DNA of 64,000 nucleotides from Posidonia oceanica (Eukaryota; Streptophyta; Magnoliopsida; Alismatales; Posidoniaceae): NCBI GenBank assembly GCA_037176725.1, contig JAZBRS010000014.1, positions 75,312,501-75,376,500 on the forward strand, read 5' to 3'. Positions 21,060-31,289 of this stretch are shown piece after piece (the stretch's first letter is position 1; every line of letters begins with the position of its first letter). The translations under genes and the position numbers were made by a program. The notes below the pieces were generated by a model. It was not told the origin of the DNA. It ran no database searches and saw nothing but the letters and a program-made list of their open reading frames with translations.

Positions 21060-21620
21060 TTTATTTCCTTCTTCCTTTCTTTCTCCCTAAACCCTAAACC
21101 CTAAAACTTTCCTAAATCCTAAACCCTCCTTAAACCCTAAGCCCCACCACACCCAAACATCAAAACCCTAACCTAGACCCCAAGCTTTAATCAACATCCA
21201 AATCCAAAACCTTAAACCCTAATCCACTAAAAACCCTAAACCCTAAAACTTTCCCAAACCCTTATCCACTAAATCAAAACCCTAAACCTTCTTGAACCTC
21301 AAACCCTAATCCAACCAAAGTATTAAACCCTAAACCCTAAACCCTAAAACTTTCCCAAACCCTCATCCACTAAATCAAAACCCAAAACCACCCTAAACCT
21401 CAAACACTAATCCAATCAAAATACTAAACCCTAAGCCCTAATCCAATCAAAACCCAAAGCCCTAAAAACCCTAAACCCTAATCTACATCAAGACCCAAAT
21501 CCACCCTAAACCCTAAGCCCTAATCCACTTAAAACTCCAAAACCCTAACAACTCAAACCCTAATCAAGACTTTAATAAAATCCTAATCAAGACCATAAAA
21601 AACATAAAACCCTAAAACCT
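21060..21620 (+). repeat. Telomere-like CCCTAAA-rich region in 5' LTR of B
   Basis: Many CCCTAAA and AAACCCTAA words, in places back to back (near 21087 and 21330), separated by degenerate spacers such as AACTTTCCCAAACCCT. Duplicated in the 3' LTR at about 42893-43400. Too degenerate and dispersed to be a former chromosome end. Confidence 0.8.
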
Positions 21621-22016
21621 AAAGCTAATTCACGCAAATCTAGATCACAACTACAACCTAATTAAATCTAATCAAGGCCTCAAGCCCACCTAAAAAGCAA
21701 AGCCCATCCTCAAACCTAATTAAAGAACTAAAACCAATTTGAAGTTAACAAATCAAAAACAAAACCCATTTGAACAAATCAAAACTCATTTAAATTTAAA
21801 ACTAACCAAGTTACATATCCAAACTCATTAAAAAACAAACTAAACCCCCAAACCTCATTTTAAGAAATCCTAAAATCCATTTAAAGCACAAAATCCATTT
21901 AAACCTAAATTTAATCAATTTAAACAATCAACAACCAAATCCATTTAAATTAAATCAAACCTAATCCAACAAAAACAAAACAAAAATCTGGATGAAGCCC
22001 AAGGCCCACTAAGCCT

Positions 22017-22170
22017 TTCTTTTCTCTATTTTCTTCTTCTCCTTCTTCTCCTTCTTCTTCTTCTTCTTCTTCTTTCCTTTCTTATTTTTCTTTTTCTTCC
22101 ACACCTCTTCTTCAGTCGGCCCAAGCCCACCAAATTTTCCTTTTATTTCATTTTTTTTCTCCTCCTTCCC
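22017..22170 (+). repeat. Polypyrimidine tract (CTT repeats) in 5' LTR of B
   Basis: About 110 bp of almost pure C/T with a CTT-trinucleotide core, repeated at 43813-43970 in the 3' LTR. The opposite strand reads as Lys-rich open frames, which are not genes. Confidence 0.75.
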
Positions 22171-25013
22171 TCTCCTGCCCAATCTCCTCCAAAAACCAGC
22201 ACCCAACTGCCAGCCAAACTCCTCTGCATCACACCCCACTCTCACCCAAGCTCACACCTGAATCCAACCAAGAACCAAACCCAATCCAACCCACTTGATC
22301 CCACTCCTCACCAGCAAAACCAAGCCATCCTCAAAACACCTAAACCTTCTGCAGACCGGCACCCTTTCAGATCCAAAAAACCAGAATTAACACCCAAACT
22401 CACCCAAGAAAACCAAGTAAAACCAACACCTAAACCCTTACCTCATGAACCCAGACCAGACCACATTCTCCCCTCTGCAAAACCCAACCTCACCAGCACT
22501 TGAACACCCCCAGAACCGGCCTCCAACACCCACTGAACCAAGCTCACCCAACAGAACCCAATTCTTCTCCCAAACCAGAATTCCTGCAAACCAACACCTC
22601 CCCTCTCCCTCAGACCAAACCCAGACCACCCTCTCGAACCCAAGCTTCCCCCCAAGCCGGACCTAAGCCCCCAGCAAACCCACAGCTCACTTCAGACCAC
22701 CTCCAGCTCACCAATCCATTTCAGTCCAAACACCATTAACTCCTTCCTGACGCCCCCGCGACTTCTGTGGCCAACCTCGATCCTAGCTCCTCTCTCAACG
22801 GTCACAGCAAGCCCTCCAGCCCGCGTCACCACCATCCGGTCTTGCCCTCACCCGCTGAGACTGCCACAACCCAGAGCTTGCTAGTTTCTTTGGTTTGAGC
22901 AACGACTTCGTTGCTCAAGCCCCTGCCAGCTTTCCAGACCTCGAGCCACTCCCCACCTCACGCCCGATAGCCCCCAATTGCCCTCACATCCTCTCTGTGG
23001 CCTGACATTCACTTGGACCCAAAAACGACCCGAACAAAACTAGAGGAATTCCTCCCGTTCCACAGGATGACACCCACTTTTGAGCGTCCAGAGAGCAACC
23101 TGTGAATCCTCTCGAGCGGTCCCAAGCCTTCCCAGCCCTTCCAGTGCTCCAGAGCCTCCGGACGACCCACTTGCATCCACTGTTCCAGTGCCAGAACCAC
23201 CTCCGGACCCAGCGCGGCGCAACCACCTTCTCTCCGTCCAGAAAGCTTCGCCTTGATCCCACGATCACGCCAGACCTGTCGCCAAGCTCCGCGGCCGCTT
23301 CAACAACTCCCTCCGGTCCTGTCTCAGAGCACCGGTCATCCTCGCGTCGTCAGCTCGCGCCGAACGACACCACAAGTAGATCTCTTTCTCCGGGGGTTCG
23401 CTTGAACCCCCTCTTGCTTCCAAGCCCTTCGCCGGTGCTTTCCACTGGCTATGCTTCTCTCCCGAGGTCACCGGACCTCTACTTCTTCCCCGGCGACGTT
23501 GCCGGCACGCGCGGACCTCCGGCGCTGCGTTTATTCCTCGTGCGTTACTGTAGCAAAGCATAGTTTACGTTTTTATTTCATTTACATTAATGAAAAGTAC
23601 TTTAGTTTCTTATATTTGCATGCCGGTCCTTTATTCATTTTACTGTGCTTGTATATAGTTTGCTTGTTTATTTTAGTAACGAAATCATGTTAATATTGCT
23701 GTATGTCCCCTAATCTTTTAAGTTCTTGCACTTAGGTCCACTGCCATGTTAAATACCATGTGCTTGTTTGGGCATTTTGCAACCTAATCCCTGCGCTATT
23801 TATATCTGCAATTTAGTCCTATTTCAGTTAATGTCTCATTTAAATCTCTAAGTTGACTATATCACATTAATGAAAAATGGTACTGCTTTGTTTATTTGCC
23901 TTCTGGTCCCTCTGAGTGTTCTAGTTTTCCAGCCACTTGTATCCAGACCCTTGCATTTACCCATATTTGCGCTCTAGTCCTCCATAGTTCATCTTTCATT
24001 TATTTTCTTTTTCTTATCATACTGCATTGCATGATATCACCTTAGGTCTAGATTATTGCATCTAGGTCTGCACAGCAAGCATCCTTATTCCCTTTTTCGC
24101 TTTAAAAACTGTAAAAGAGCCCTTGATCTTGGTTCATTTGCTTTTGGGCCCCTCTGAGCTTTGAATATCTGTGTTTCCTTTTTGCAAGAAAGCCCCCCTG
24201 TTTTGTTTTATTGCACAGAGGTCCTCCCATTGTGTTTTGCTTTCATGTGGTTTTCCCTTGGCCTTGCCTTCAAACCTAGAGCCTGTTTAGGTTGCACCCA
24301 AGTTTTCAAACACCACTGTGACTGTACATGCCTATTTTCTCCCTGGATTTGCTATTTGGTCCTGGTTTTCTTGGAATTTGCACATAGGTCCCTGGGACCA
24401 CCTTTTATGGTTTTTTTTGTTTCTTGGCTTTGTTCCTTCTGTCCGAACTTTTCCAAGGTTGCAGGGGACTCCCCTGCAGGTTCTCTTTTGGGATTTGTGC
24501 CCGTTTACTGGTTTTTTTTTGCATTCAGGTCCCTAAAGTTTTCTGAAATTGCACTTAGCCCCCTTTTTCTTGCATTTCACACACACCTGTCCTAATTAAC
24601 CTTGCATTTAGTCCATGCATCCTCGCATTAGCACCCTTGCACACATTTGCACTCTTTTGCACGCATTTAGGGTTCATTTGCACATAAATCCCTGCACTCT
24701 TCCTTTTTGCACATAGGTCCTCCCCCTTTGCATTTTTGCATACATTGCACCCCCTTTTTTCTGCACTCAGTCTCCTAGGACACTTTTGAACACACTTAGC
24801 TCCCATTTACATGGGAGAACCTGTTTTGCACATCCCTAGGACCTTTTTTACACTTAGATCCTTTTTTTTCTCCCCTGTTCTGGCCCCTCTGCCTTGAAGC
24901 TGGGATATCTTTCGATCCGACCGTCAAATCTCCGCAACTAAGTTACCTGGACGACCCTGGTGGAGCGCTCTTCAGCATGAACCAAGCACTTCTCAGATCA
25001 GGCCTCAAATCTC

Positions 25014-25023
25014 CAAGGTAAGT
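25014..25023 (+). promoter_or_regulatory. Candidate splice donor in 5' LTR of B
   Basis: CAAGGTAAGT is a near-perfect plant donor. It is conserved in both B LTRs (GT at 25018 and 46816), in E1 (minus strand, 58770 and 9974) and as AGGTATGT in A (1013). Acceptors are proposed at 28215 or 28246. Confidence 0.4.
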
Positions 25024-25480
25024 CCTTCTGAACCCTTGCACAGCATACATTTGCACACCATTTGCATTTCATGCATTGTTTTCGCATTTCGTTTTCCGTG
25101 CATGTAGATTCGGGCCTCCCCCTTTGTCTAGTAACTCTGTCTCCCCTCTTCGCGTACTCACTAGTGCTTTGGGTTAAGTTTTCCCTCGGATTCGCTACTG
25201 ATTGCGGTCTTCTTCCCCCTTTTCCACAATCCGATTGCACAGCGAGCTTTGGGCAGCGTGCGAGACACATCGTGGGACGGTTTAGTGGGAAACAATCACA
25301 GAATAGTGGCGATCCCTCCACTTGCTCTCCCCTTTGCAAGTCTTCACACCTGCATTGTGTGGTCCTTCCGGTGCCTTGTCCTTACACTCGCACCACTTAC
25401 CTCTCCTTTGCATCCGAGCTGGCAGCCCTATCTGCTCGGTTGACGCCCGTCATGTCGTCTAATCTTCCCCTTTGCTTGTC

Positions 25481-25985
25481 GTACCCCTGCATTGCGTGGC
25501 TTTTCCGATGTTTTGCTTTTACCTTCGCATCGCTTGTTTTCTCGCCCGGATTTGCTTTCGTCTTTGCTTGTTGTACCCCTGCATCGCGTGGCTTTTCCGA
25601 TGTTTTGCTTTTACCTTCGCATCGCTTGTTTTCTCGCCCGGATTTGCTTTCGTCTTTGCTTGTTGTACCCCTGCATTGTGTGGCTTTTCCGATGTTTTGC
25701 TTTTACTTTCGCATCGCTTGTTTTCTCGCTCGGATTTGCTTTCGTCTTTGCTTGTCGCACCCCTGCATTGCGTGGCTTTTCCAATGTTTTGCTTTTACCT
25801 TCGCATCGCTTGTTTTTTCTCACCCGGATTTGCTTTCGTATTTGCTTGCCGTACCCCTGCATTGCATGGCTTTTCTGATGTTTGCCTTTACTTCTGTATC
25901 GCTTGTTTTTCGCCCGGATTTGCTCTCGTCTCTGCTTGTCGTACCCCTGCATTGCGTGGCTTTTTCGATGTTTGTTTTCCTTGTT
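25481..25985 (+). repeat. 92-bp minisatellite in 5' LTR of B
   Basis: Six units of 90-94 bp (starts at 25481, 25573, 25665, 25757, 25851, 25941), each with GTACCCCTGCATTGCGTGGC and TTCGCATCGCTTGTTTTCTC. The 3' LTR carries the same array from about 47279. Confidence 0.92.
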
Positions 25986-26465
25986 CTTTGCACCGTTTTG
26001 CGTGCCTGCATTGTTTCTTGCGCCGTTTTGCGCGCATGTTTTGTTTTTCGCACCGTTTTGCGCGCGTGCCTTGTTTCTTGCATCATTTTGTGCGCATGCT
26101 TTGTTTCTTGCGCCGTTTTGCGCGCACGCTCCGTTTTGGCACCATTTCGCGTGCCCGTTTTTTTTCTCGCACCATTTCGCATGCTTGCTCTGTTTTGGCA
26201 CCGTTTCGCGTGCCTGTTTTGTTTTCTCGCACCGTTTTGCGTGCTCGCTCCGTTTTGGCACCGTTTCGCGTGCCCGCTTTGTTTTCTTGCACCATTTTGT
26301 GTGCTTGCCTTGTTTTGGCATTGTTTTGCGTGCCCGCTTTGCTTTCTTGCATCATTTTGCGTTTCGCTCCGTCTTTTGCATCGTTTTGCACACCGATCTT
26401 GTTTTCTTGCACCATTTCGCGTGCCGTTTCCGTTTCTCGCATCGTTTTACGTATTTTACACCATT
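25986..26465 (+). repeat. About 40-bp minisatellite in 5' LTR of B
   Basis: About 11 units around GCACCGTTTTGCGTGCC with pyrimidine-rich spacers. The family is the same as in the LTRs of A and E1. It follows the 92-bp array directly. Confidence 0.88.
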
Positions 26466-26539
26466 TTCTCTTGCATGTCGCTCTACATTGCATGGTTTTA
26501 CCGCTGTTTTGCTTTATCGCCTGCATTCGCATATAGGGC

Positions 26540-26830
26540 AGTGATGCTCACTGCCTGGAGTTCTCACGAACCAGGGTTTCGCCCGGTTCGGAACACAGAC
26601 AGCGCTGCTGAGCACTTAGATTGCACGTTTAATTCCTTGCATGCATCCCAACACTTAGAGCACACATTTGAGCATCCATTTAGGCATTCATGGCATTTAG
26701 GCACTCCAAGCATGCATTTTCCCTCAAAAGCGAGCGTAAGCCTAGAAAGACCGCTTCTCGGGCGCGTCGGGGGTGCCTAACACCTTCCCCGCGCGTAATA
26801 GGAGTCCTTACCCTTTCTCTGGCCCGCAAT
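26540..26830 (+). promoter_or_regulatory. Most conserved LTR block
   Basis: It runs from TGATGCTCACTGCCTGGAGT through GCGTAAGCCTAGAAAGACCG and GGGTGCCTAACACCTTCCCC. Near-identical copies are in the LTRs of A (about 1790-2060), E1 (minus strand, about 8955-9240 and 57760-58030) and the other B LTR (48340-48620). Much of the rest of the LTRs has diverged, so this block may be under constraint. Function unknown. Confidence 0.7.
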
Positions 26831-27086
26831 GACCCTTTTGCCCTCGTCCTTGGTACGAGACATCCCCTTTGCATAGCATTTGCATTGAACTGCATCTTCT
26901 TGTGTGGTTTTGCATGTTCTTCATGCATTTCCCCGGTTTTCCTCGTCTCCCGATTGAATAGACTAGGTGGCGACTCCCTTTTCCCTTATTTTTCCCTCCT
27001 CTGCGTCGCTCCATCCATGAAAACCTCTCTCTCTTTCGAGCCCTCTCTGATCCGGAGCCTCGAAGAAAAGGGCACATTTCACAGGC

Positions 27087-27104
27087 TAGCGACTCTACTG
27101 GGGA
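27087..27104 (+). promoter_or_regulatory. Primer binding site of B
   Basis: TAGCGACTCTACTGGGGA, three bases after the LTR end. E1 has TAGCGACTCCACTAGGGA in the same place. Tat/Ogre elements usually prime from tRNA-Arg. Both sites begin TAG rather than the expected TGG. Confidence 0.7.
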
Positions 27105-28428
27105 TCTCTGGACTCCGGCTTTCGCTTTTGGCTTTCGCTCGCTTGCCTTTGCACCTTTGCTTGCCTTTGTGCCTTTGCTTGCCTTGTGCTTTTGCCTTGC
27201 CTACTTGCTTGTCCGCCTGTCTTGACTCCCCGCGGGTCGCATAGTGACGACTTTGCTAAGGATCCAGACTATGGCTCTCTTCGCTGGCTTTTTGCTTGCT
27301 TTGTTTTTGCTTGCCTTGCCTGTTTACCTTGCTTTATTACCCGCTTTACCTTTACATGCTCTATTGCTTACCGGTTCTTTACTTATTTACCTGCTGGCTT
27401 ATTGTCATTTTATTTTCTCGCATAATACATGTCTAAATACTTGTTTGGCACCTATATATGCCTTTTGACTGGTAATTGCTTTGTTTTACACCCTTGCTAT
27501 GCCACTGCACATGCACATGCCACGCATGCTATGCCTTTTGACATGCTAAGTGTTTCTTTCCACTATCATGCCCACATACACTTAACACATAACATGACCA
27601 TGCTTTTTGAAGTGTTGTGTGTTGATTGCTTGCCATGATTGGGTGTTTTCTTCCCCTTTCACTTTAGGATTAGGAACAACTAGAGACATGTTGCTCCCCT
27701 TCCCTTGGCAAATAAAAACAGCAAGTAAAAGTCACATCTAGGATCTACTAGAGACCTCAACACCCCTCCATTCCTTGGGTTAATAAAACACGCAAGATTA
27801 AAAAACTTTAAGCATTTTGCATGAAGCATCATATAGGACATGCATCTTCTCATCCCTGAGTCTGCCTATTAGTTTGAGAAGGATGGCTTCGGTCTCTTGT
27901 TCAGCTGCTTTGGCACAGGACAAGATGATCGGTCTGTCCCCCCTTGTCAGGGGTCGTGTCGGTGTTGCTAACGGGTACAGCCCATGCTTAGGCAGGGTCA
28001 AGGCCACTACAGCACCACTCGTCATACCTGAGCTCTGGGCCAGGGTCTAGACGGGAGCCTTATTTTCTGACTGAGTCAGTGACCCGTACACTTGTGAGTC
28101 TGAAGTAGACAACCTACTAGGACACACTAGACTGGTGAGAGAGAGCATGCTAGATAGCATACCATCTGCATGATTGCATTCATACCACCGACTAAACACT
28201 TGCTTTTTTCTTCAGGTTCTAACACCCGTTTATTCGTTTGCCACAGAGATCAGCGAGCGAGTTCCCTTGTCGAGGCTTTGAGTGTTTCGCTTCGCTGACG
28301 TCTCTGCTGCGCCTTTTGTTCTCGACTCTCCCTTTCCGGAGCTACTCGCCTTCGCGAATATAGCTCCTCCTAGGCGTCTCTCTTCACCCTTCCGTTGCAG
28401 CCCTATTCTTACCCGCTCTCGGTCAGCC
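27105..28428 (+). other. 5' leader of B, non-coding with a conserved part
   Basis: The first 700 bp is T-rich with repeated CTTGCCTTTG words and no gene. From about 27838 to 28260 it aligns closely with the E1 leader (56703-56280, minus strand) although neither copy has an open frame. The conserved part includes GGTCTGTCCCCCCTTGTC and TGAGTCAGTGACC-like sequence. Candidate packaging or dimerisation region, by position only. Confidence 0.6.
28202..28246 (+). promoter_or_regulatory. Candidate splice acceptors upstream of gag in B
   Basis: GCTTTTTTCTTCAG (AG at 28215) and TTCGTTTGCCACAG (AG at 28246) both follow pyrimidine-rich sequence. E1 has CTGTTTGTGTCAG (AG ending 56285, minus) and A has TTTATCTTCATAG (2469). 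Confidence 0.35.
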
Positions 28429-30540
28429 ATGGCCCAGCGCACTCTTGAGCCTTTGCTCACTTCTATTGTTCTGGAGGGTTCTGTTTCGGCCCCTCCGACC
28501 ATTGTTTCCATTCCTCCTGTGCCTTCGGTGACTCCGGGGTTTCCCCCTTGTCACCTAGGGCACCCCAGCATCCTGTGGGGCAGTGGCAGGCTCACACTAC
28601 TCAGGACCCGGTCACCGATCCTATCTTGGTGACCTATGCTCGCGCTCCTGAGGCACCTCCGCCCCCTCCTTCCCAGGGTTTTGTCACTTCTGACGCCCAC
28701 CTTGCTGTGGCGACTTCCGCCTTAGGATCCTATCCTCCTAGACAGTCTGAGTCCTCCCCACCTGGTCCCTCGCCAGCACTGCAATTCAGTATTCCCACCG
28801 ATGGGACCCTTGAAGAGCGGTACCAGCGCTTAGCAGAGCTTGCCCAGGTCTTTCAGGGCCTGGCTCTGTCCGCCCACCCTCCTCCCATTCCTTCTGCACT
28901 TGAGGTCCCTCTGCATTCTGCTCCTACTCTCCAGGCATTCCCTGCTGCTTTGCCGCCTCGGCCATCACCTCAACTACTCTCTGCTCCGGTGATAGGGGCG
29001 CAGCCTCCCCCTGCTGCACACACTTCATTCACTACACAGCATGCACCTCCCCCATCTGGTGGCTAGCCCCTCGGGCTGGTTCGAGCACAGCATTTCTCTG
29101 GCCCGCTGCCTGGCACCGTGCCACTGCAGCAGCTGTTGCTCCCACAATCTCCATGATTCACTACACCACATCCTGCATATCCCCATCCAGTGCATCAGCA
29201 ATTCCCTCCCCCTGCATACTTCACACCACCCACTGCACCCACTGCACATCTGCATGGATACACCGGCCATCCCGTTGCTTCACCAGGCGACGCGATGGTG
29301 GATCTGGAGGAGCACCTCGGTGCGACCCATACGGCGTATGTAGTCCCCACCCCTGCTGTCCCATCTCCCTTGGCAGCAACTTCAAGATCTAACGACGACA
29401 GGTTCGCCGTCCTGGAGAAGGCACTTCGACAAGTGCAGGGTGTGGACTTCCACTCCTACCAGTTCCGGGACCTCTGTTGCTTTCCAGAGGTGGTACTCCC
29501 ATCGAAATTCAAGATCCCGGCATTTGACAAGTACAATGGTAGGGGCTGCCCCATCGCCCATTTGAAGGCGTATTGCGGAGACTTGGCTCAGCTTCAAGCT
29601 GATGACAGGTTACTGATCCGCCTGTTTCAAAAAAGTCTGACTGGCCCGGCCCTCAAGTGGTTCACGTCACTTGATATGGCCACCATTAAGACTTGGAACG
29701 ACCTAGGCAGGGCATTCCTAGAACAGTATTCCTTCAATCTTGACCTGGTCCCTAAGTGCGAGGACCTCGTCGCTCTCAAGCAGAGGAACAACGAACCGTT
29801 CGGGGAGTACGTCGGCCGTTGGCGCGCCCTAGCTGCACAGGTTTGCGATAGACCCTCTGACGAGGAATCTATCGAGATTATCATTAGGGGCGCGCAACCA
29901 TCCACTGGCGCTCTGCTTGCCATTCAGGCTGTCACTAGTTTTGCATCTCTGATTCGGGTCGGCACACATGTGGAGAGCACCCTTCGGAGCAGCAATTTCC
30001 CAGCGCTCTCTGTCTTCGCCAAGCAAGCCACATCCTCCAACGGCGGCGGTAGTAGCAGCAACACTGGCAACAACGGCAGCGGCAACAACAACAACCTTAG
30101 GAGGAGGGACCCCCCGCGACCTGCAGCTGCTTATGTCAACTCTCCTGCCGCTCCTGTTCACATGGTAGTTCCGCCCGGCCCGAATCAAATAGTGTATGCA
30201 CCCACACCTAGTGCACCTCACACGCCACAGATCACCACCACCGCCCGACCGGTCTACTCAGCCCCACCAGTTCGGCAAGGGCAAAACCAAGGGCAAAGGC
30301 GGCCCCACCCTCAACGCAATTACACTCAGTTGGTAGAACCGTTGAGCGCCATTCTTCCCAAGGTCGCGTCACTCCTCACGCTCCCCGAAATCCGCCCACC
30401 ACCGAATCCTTCCAAGGTGGTATAGGACGGATCACTTCTGCGATTTTCATCGAGTAGTCGGGCACTCGACGAACAATTGCTTCACTCTATGGGGAGCCGT
30501 GCAAGACCTGATTGACTGGAAGGTCATCAGTATCAACACC
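28429..30540 (+). pseudogene. gag: gag of element B, frameshifted
   Basis: The start is ATG 28429 (MAQRTLEPLL), matched by the E1 gag start at 56101. The frame changes after SVTPGF near 28545. The next frame runs to TAG 30423 with stops at 29065 and near 29152. The capsid-like core (retrotransposon gag family) is at about 29470-29960: FPEVVLPSKFKIPAFDKYNG, GPALKWFTSL, FLEQYSFNLD and EPFGEYVGRWRALA. A Gly/Asn/Ser-rich stretch follows, then QLVEPLSAILPKVASLL. A frameshift near 30405-30412 separates this from the CX2HX4HX4C finger at 30439. Gag would form the cytoplasmic particle that packages the element RNA. The longest unbroken piece is 29190-30425. Confidence 0.88.
30439..30480 (+). other. 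Variant gag zinc finger, CX2HX4HX4C
   Basis: CDFHRVVGHSTNNC. The usual retroviral knuckle is CX2CX4HX4C; here the second ligand is His. The same layout is seen in E1 (54065-54106) and in A copy 1, so it is the family's normal form and not a mutation in B. Confidence 0.75.
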
Positions 30541-31289
30541 CAGGAGGCAGCATCTTCTTCCACTCCTCCACTAGCATCCCCCTCTGCATCAGGAGCAGCT
30601 CATCATAATCCAAGCATCGTCCACCAGCCCCTGCCTGAGCATTCTAGCCCAGGAGGCACGGGGACTTCAGGTGTGCACTCTCTCTTCCTCTCTGGGCCCG
30701 CTACGTCTGTGGTGGACCCTTCTGATCTGATTCAGGATCTCTCTGTGCCCGTCTCTTCCTCTCTTTATCTTGCGGTGCTTGCCAGCTCTGAGTCGGAGAT
30801 TCACATGATCCAACTGGATGCCAAGCCGAGGCGTGCTGCTGCGAGGCCCACCATACAACCAGAGGCTCAATCCCTCATTTGCCTGCAGGCCAAGCCCTAG
30901 CCAGAACTAGCACAGCCTCCCCAGCTACAACCTTTACTTGCCCGCCAATTGGCTAATCCCTTGGCAACCCCTCTCGAGCTCGCAGCTCGCGTTCCCCTGG
31001 TTATTGACCTAACCTGGGATACCCACCGCATTCATTATGACTATGCCGCAGAGATGTGTGCAGATGTCACGCGGTCGGGGAGGGTGTACAGACCCGTCGC
31101 CCCAGCAACCAAACCTGTAGCCCCAATAGCCAGGCCTAACCCCCTGAGCCTACTCCGCCTGCAAGCCAACCACCAACAGACCCATCCCTACCTGTGAGCT
31201 AGCTTCCAGTAAGCCAATCCTCTGATCTTCCCCCTGCAGAACCTACCACCAAAACCACTATCCCTGCCACCAAAAAAGACCAGCCTTCA
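30541..31289 (+). other. Gag-protease linker of B
   Basis: Low-complexity Pro/Ser/Ala coding sequence with two frames joined by a frameshift between 31197 and 31260. It carries VIDLTWDTHRIHYDYA and TRSGRVYRPV; the latter kind of motif commonly precedes the protease in Tat elements. No separate domain recognised. Confidence 0.55.

Larger units (their letters stand above)
20491..27083 (+). mobile_element. 5' LTR of element B
   Basis: Begins TGTAGACACCTCATTTTAAC and ends GGCACATTTCACA. Matches 42348-48882 over its whole length with few differences. The main length difference is a run of TCTCTCCTGATTATCCTTTT units (about five here, two in the 3' LTR) near 20820-20920. It contains telomere-like repeats, a polypyrimidine tract, iterated TAGGTCC motifs, two minisatellites and the conserved 280-bp block. 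No clear TATA box was found. Confidence 0.95.

Noticed and set aside
21060..21620. Interstitial telomere (fusion relic)
   Set aside because: Repeats are degenerate, dispersed and present in both LTRs of one element, so they belong to the LTR.
22009..22245. Lys-rich minus-strand frame (also 43806-44042)
   Set aside because: Antisense of the CTT-repeat tract in the B LTR.
25062..26780. 572-codon open frame on + strand (and 46962-48335 in the 3' LTR)
   Set aside because: It runs through LTR minisatellites; the protein is a Cys/Phe/Leu-rich repeat produced by GCACCGTTTTGCGTGCC-like units and exists in overlapping frames on both strands.
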